Below are positions 60,224-64,000 of a stretch of DNA of 64,000 nucleotides, piece by piece. The position numbers and the translations under genes are program-made. Below the pieces are notes generated by a model that worked only from the letters and a program-made list of their open reading frames with translations, made no database searches and was not told the DNA's origin. Numbering within the stretch: the first letter of the stretch is position 1; every line of letters begins with the position of its first letter. Origin of the DNA: Trinickia dinghuensis (lineage in GTDB: Bacteria; Pseudomonadota; Gammaproteobacteria; Burkholderiales; Burkholderiaceae); assembly GCF_003367175.1 (NCBI RefSeq), contig NZ_QRGA01000009.1, positions 1 through 64,000 of the forward strand. The letters are read 5' to 3'.

Positions 60224-61081
60224 ATGAATCCCTTGAAAACGGGCAGCCACGGCCCCGATGTGGCGACGCTGCAGCGCCAATTGCTCGCACACGGGTATTC
60301 TCCCGGTGCGTGTGACGGCATATTCGGCGCGCACACATACGATGCCGTGCTCGCATTTCAACGCAGCGCCGGCCTGAAGGCCGACGGTGTCGTGGGCTCG
60401 CAGACGGAAGCCGCCTTGCAAAGCGAGCCCGCGAAAGCCGCCCCAGCAACAGCCGTCCCCAGGCCCATCGATCCGAAGCCACTCGCCGATCCGGCTCCGC
60501 CAACGGTGTCCGTGTCCGACATCCCTGTCGACGTCGTCGCCTCGATGTTTCCCGATACGCCGCTCGCCAACATTCAAACGCATCTTCCAAGCGTGCTGTT
60601 GGCGCTGCAAGCCGCACGACAAACCGCGCTGCCGCTCATACTGACAGCGCTCGCCACGATCCGGGCGGAGACCGGCGACTTCGCGCCTCTGGAAGAGCAA
60701 ACCTCCCAATTCAATACGAGCCCCGGCGGCAGAGCATTCGATCTCTACGACCACCGCCAGGATCTCGGCAACTTGGGGCCCACCGATGGGTGCACGTTCA
60801 AGGGCCGAGGCTTCGTCCAGTTGACCGGCCGCGCGAACTACACCCGTTTCGGCCCGCTCGTCGGAGAGCCCGACCTCGTCAGCGAGCCCGAACTGGCCTG
60901 CGATCCGGATGTCGCGGCGAGTCTGTTGGCCGCCTTTCTAAAGGCGCACGCGAGCGAGATCGGCGCCGCACTGCAGCGCGGCGATTTCGCGGCCGCGCGA
61001 CGGGCGGTCAACGGCGGCACGCACGGGCTCGCTCAATTCCAGGCGGCGTATCAAACGGGTATGGCCATCCTCGGCCTCTAG
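60224..61081 (+). CDS. Peptidoglycan-binding domain plus GH19 chitinase/muramidase-like protein
   Basis: PG_binding_1 'GSHGPDVATLQRQLLAHGYSPGACDGIFGAHTYDAVLAFQRSAGLKADGVVGSQT'; GH19-like 'FKGRGFVQLTGRANYTRFG'. Confidence 0.87.
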   Translation: MNPLKTGSHGPDVATLQRQLLAHGYSPGACDGIFGAHTYDAVLAFQRSAGLKADGVVGSQTEAALQSEPAKAAPATAVPRPIDPKPLADPAPPTVSVSDIPVDVVASMFPDTPLANIQTHLPSVLLALQAARQTALPLILTALATIRAETGDFAPLEEQTSQFNTSPGGRAFDLYDHRQDLGNLGPTDGCTFKGRGFVQLTGRANYTRFGPLVGEPDLVSEPELACDPDVAASLLAAFLKAHASEIGAALQRGDFAAARRAVNGGTHGLAQFQAAYQTGMAILGL

Positions 61082-61139
61082 CTCAAAACCGGAAGCCGAA
61101 AACTGAAGCGCGAGCGCCGCCGGTAGGCCGCCTGCCGGC

Positions 61140-61997
61140 TCATCGATTCGTCCGCGCGGTTCCACGCAGATTCGTGACGCTTTGCAGCAGGTCGAACCAG
61201 AACGGCGCGCCGAACAGCGTCGACAATGCCGTGATCAGCCACCCGACGATCATCAGCAGCAATTGCACGTAGGTGTAATTCCAGACGATCGAGCCGCTTT
61301 TGAAATTGAGTGGCGGCGTCCCCCATCCAATCGGCAACTCCGTGATGTTCAACTGATTCCAGGCAGACTTGGCGTTCGCCAACTGGTCGAAGTCGAACCC
61401 TTGCACGAGCGCCGGATGGATCCAGAGCACGCTGAACAAGTGCAGCGCGTCGATATTCATCAATATCGCGATGACGAGCCCGAACAATACCGTCCAGAAC
61501 TGGATCGTCCGCTTATAACCCGCCGAAACATGCTGCATGGCGCTGTCGTACCAGGTGGCGATCTCTAACTCGAAATGCGCAACGTCTCCGGCGACGCGCT
61601 GATACAGCGCTTCCAGCATTTGACGCAGTTGCTCGTCGGGCACGCTATCGATGGCGCTAGCCAGATCCTGGGGCGTGGAAGCATTCCTTTGCAGGACGTC
61701 GATGAAAGCCAATGCGAACTGCCGCGGCGCCACGAACGGCGGCTTCTTGACCAGTTCCTGCTCGTTGGCGGCATCACCGGTGCCGTGCGGATTGAACAAG
61801 GCGTGGTTGTAGACGTCGAGTGCGAGGCCGTTGAAGTCGGGGTCGTTAAGCAGAGCCTTGATGCCTTGGAGCAGATACTTGCCCCGCAACTGCAACGCCG
61901 ACGCGATGGCCTCATTGATCGAACTGACGATCAAGCTGACGGCGCAAAAGCAGAAGACGATCCCGAGACTGACTTCGAGTACGGTGCTGTTGAACAT
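61140..61997 (-). CDS. Integral membrane protein of unknown function in eCIS-associated operon
   Basis: N-terminal TM 'VLEVSLGIVFCFCAVSLIVSSINEAIASAL', later TM segments; co-directional with DUF4255-like gene; purine-rich RBS. Confidence 0.8.
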   Translation of the reverse strand: MFNSTVLEVSLGIVFCFCAVSLIVSSINEAIASALQLRGKYLLQGIKALLNDPDFNGLALDVYNHALFNPHGTGDAANEQELVKKPPFVAPRQFALAFIDVLQRNASTPQDLASAIDSVPDEQLRQMLEALYQRVAGDVAHFELEIATWYDSAMQHVSAGYKRTIQFWTVLFGLVIAILMNIDALHLFSVLWIHPALVQGFDFDQLANAKSAWNQLNITELPIGWGTPPLNFKSGSIVWNYTYVQLLLMIVGWLITALSTLFGAPFWFDLLQSVTNLRGTARTNR

Positions 61998-62023
61998 GGT
62001 CTCCTCTTTTCTTTTCTCTTCTT

Positions 62024-62290
62024 TTATAGGCCCGACGTTTCGTCGAATGCAGACTGTGGCAATGCATTGTCGAACTTCCCTTGGACCGGGACTTTGTCCT
62101 TCTTCCCGGGCCTAGGCACGGGCAAACCGCCCATCTTCTTGCGCTGCGCCGTCATCCGGGGGCTGGCGTCGATTGCGGCCGCGAGCTGAGTCAAACCGGC
62201 ATGCCGCTCGCTCGCCATCGACACGCCATGGGTCTGCGGCTCCGTCGCGTGACTGACGGAGGGCTGAGTCGTCGCCTTCTTTCCTTGCAT
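62024..62290 (-). CDS. Small protein resembling only the N-terminal region of eCIS-core (DUF4157-type) proteins
   Basis: 88 aa; 'LTQLAAAIDASPRMTAQRKKMGGL...PVQGKFDNALPQSAFDETSGL*' resembles the QR...VQGKF...SGLP segment before the DUF4157 domain; stops there. Confidence 0.55.
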   Translation of the reverse strand: MQGKKATTQPSVSHATEPQTHGVSMASERHAGLTQLAAAIDASPRMTAQRKKMGGLPVPRPGKKDKVPVQGKFDNALPQSAFDETSGL

Positions 62291-62320
62291 GGTGATCTCC
62301 GCGAATCGTGAAGACGAGTC

Positions 62321-63349
62321 TCAAAGAAAAACGAGCACATCGGCAAACTGCTTTCCATCCTCGGGACTTCCGACATTCTCCGGCCGTGGGTACGCGAGGC
62401 TCAGATTGAGTTGAGGGCTCGCATCCGGCTTTGATGCCAACCGAACGCTGAGTACGTCGCCAGGCCGCTCGGCCAACGGAAGCGGCTCGCGCGCAACGAA
62501 CCGGCAACTCGGCTGGCCGTTGAACTGGGCGCCTTGCGGAGGCCCGAACAGCACCGGCTCGCCCGTCTTGCGACGCGCGAGCAACTCATAGTGTTCGAAG
62601 TTCAGTTCCGTTTGGCCGATCAGGTTGTAGCGCCAAAACACCTGCTTGGCCAGAAGCTCGATGCTGTAGCACTTGGGGCTGACCTCGCCCTTCTCGTCGA
62701 TCGCGCGCGCAGCCGGCGCAACGCCTGCGGCCTGCCGCCGCCCGCCCGGATAAATGGCCACCACGCCCCAAGCGTCGGCGGGCGCGTGACCGAGCCAGAA
62801 GTCGAGCACCTTCGCGCCATCGCCCACCAACTGGTATCGCCCCTCGTCCTGCACGCCGAAGTCCAACGCCAGCGCGGCCAATTCCACATCGGGGCTTCGG
62901 CCCTGCCACACCGGCTGCTTGCCGCCATCGAGCCGGCGGAACAGTTCGAGATTCATCGCACGCCGCGGCGGATCGAGCGGCAGCCCGAAGCGCGCCGGAA
63001 GGCAGGGAAGCTGCGGCGCGGTCAATGTTCCACTGGCGAGCTTGCAGTCCAGCAGGTTGTCGAAATAAAACAGTCCGGCGGCATTGCTCGAATTCGAATC
63101 CGTGTAGCTGAGCAAAGCCGGATCGCGACCGATCAGCCAGAACGCCAAAGGCGCGCTTTCGTCGAATTGAGCAAGCGGACTCACGCCTTCCTGGTAATAG
63201 ACAATGCCGCCGCCCGCCGAAGAACGGAACAGCAGGCGGTAGCGCGCGAGCATGCTCGCGCAGGCCGAAGTGGGCATCAGGCTCAGCACGCGGCACACGC
63301 CGTCGAAAAAGTAGCTGTGCGAGCACTGGATCGTCAGCAGCGGGCTCAC
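62321..63349 (-). CDS. Conserved hypothetical protein in eCIS-associated operon (probable GTG start overlapping upstream stop)
   Basis: GTG at 63349 overlaps TGA of DUF4255-like gene (GTGA), 'VSPLLTIQCSHSYFFDGVCRVLSLMPT...'. Confidence 0.8.
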   Translation of the reverse strand: MSPLLTIQCSHSYFFDGVCRVLSLMPTSACASMLARYRLLFRSSAGGGIVYYQEGVSPLAQFDESAPLAFWLIGRDPALLSYTDSNSSNAAGLFYFDNLLDCKLASGTLTAPQLPCLPARFGLPLDPPRRAMNLELFRRLDGGKQPVWQGRSPDVELAALALDFGVQDEGRYQLVGDGAKVLDFWLGHAPADAWGVVAIYPGGRRQAAGVAPAARAIDEKGEVSPKCYSIELLAKQVFWRYNLIGQTELNFEHYELLARRKTGEPVLFGPPQGAQFNGQPSCRFVAREPLPLAERPGDVLSVRLASKPDASPQLNLSLAYPRPENVGSPEDGKQFADVLVFL

Positions 63350-63921
63350 GCGCCACGCCCCACGTTGGTATCCGGCTTGAGCACGTCGGGCACAACGGCG
63401 TCGGCCCAACCCTGCTGCAACGTAATCATGCGCAGCTTGAACACCGCGGACGGCAAATACTTCGCGCCGTGAATGCCCCAGAGGTTGTTTATTTCCTGAG
63501 TGCTGATGCTCACGAGTTCCGCGGTCAGCTTCTGGAGGTTCGGCGGGAAATTGGCGCAGCTTTGCGCATCGAATCCTGGCCTGCCCTGAAAGAAGCCGAG
63601 CGCGCCGCTCAACATGCGCAGCGAGTCGAGATAATTTTGAAACGACGCCGAGACCATGATGTACAGATTCAGGTTCAGCGGCGCCGCGCCGCGCACGTAG
63701 CCGCCGCCTTCCGCCTTCGTCGGAATGCCTAGCGACGGCGCCGCGGCCTCCTTGCCGATGTTGACGAGCGTGAGGATCAGCTTGCCGGTCAGACCCGGCA
63801 CGAGAGAGCCGTCCATGCTCGATAGCGCGGAAAGCACCGCCACCTTTTCCGCACTCTGCATATGCAGGCTCAGATAGGTGTTCAGTTCGTCCAACAGGAA
63901 GCTCAAGGTCTTATCGATCAT
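63346..63921 (-). CDS. DUF4255/Pvc16-like protein of an extracellular contractile injection system
   Basis: 191 aa; 'MIDKTLSFLLDELNTYLSLHM', 'LVNIGKEAA', 'PLNLNLYIMVSASFQNYLDSLRMLSGALGFFQGRPGF' matches recalled Pvc16_N/DUF4255 pattern. Confidence 0.8.
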   Translation of the reverse strand: MIDKTLSFLLDELNTYLSLHMQSAEKVAVLSALSSMDGSLVPGLTGKLILTLVNIGKEAAAPSLGIPTKAEGGGYVRGAAPLNLNLYIMVSASFQNYLDSLRMLSGALGFFQGRPGFDAQSCANFPPNLQKLTAELVSISTQEINNLWGIHGAKYLPSAVFKLRMITLQQGWADAVVPDVLKPDTNVGRGA

Positions 63922-63929
63922 GCCGGCTC

Positions 63930-64000
63930 CTAAACGCTGATGCGCCCGTCCTTTCGGAGTTCGCGCCGTATGCCTTGACGAATGTCGTTCATGTGGATTT
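63930..64000 (-). CDS. Partial CDS (C-terminus only), upstream member of eCIS-associated operon, runs off window
   Basis: Minus-strand frame ends '...IHMNDIRQGIRRELRKDGRISV*', 8 bp before the next ATG, with GGAG. Confidence 0.5.
   Translation of the reverse strand, partial: IHMNDIRQGIRRELRKDGRISV

Overview
GC-rich chromosomal window, most consistent with Burkholderiaceae (family resemblance only; no search was run). It holds about 45 ordinary protein genes: c-di-GMP enzymes, a paralogous glmS with an Lrp-type regulator, hipBA, an H-NS-like protein, cysC, a LacI/ABC/alpha-galactosidase operon, a catabolic cluster (SDR, MobA-like flavin monooxygenase, thioesterase, Crp/Fnr regulator, MFS, BKACE/DUF849, carnitine-dehydrogenase-like), a fatty-acid oxidation block (ACAD, ETF-QO, thiolase, HBD), a class C beta-lactamase, a RHH/PIN toxin-antitoxin pair, egtBD, ggt, lhr, an EAL phosphodiesterase, cheV, a GH19-like protein, and the edge of an apparent extracellular contractile injection system (eCIS) locus with a DUF4255/Pvc16-like gene that runs off the window. 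No rRNA, tRNA, IS element, prophage or CRISPR array was recognised. Items most worth a second look: (1) a 17-bp CTAG-containing noncoding tandem array at 1-170, with a terminator-like hairpin downstream; (2) four 25-bp operator-like repeats at 49-50 bp spacing upstream of hipB, the first overlapping its start codon; (3) the eCIS edge, including an 88-aa ORF resembling only the N-terminal part of eCIS-core (DUF4157-type) proteins; (4) two loci that look like in-frame internal deletions (CHASE3-GGDEF and XRE/GNAT); (5) a carnitine-type module mixed with an aromatic hydroxylase; (6) an H-NS-like protein with a duplicated DNA-binding domain; (7) several regulator-adjacent palindromes. All family calls come from motif recognition by eye.
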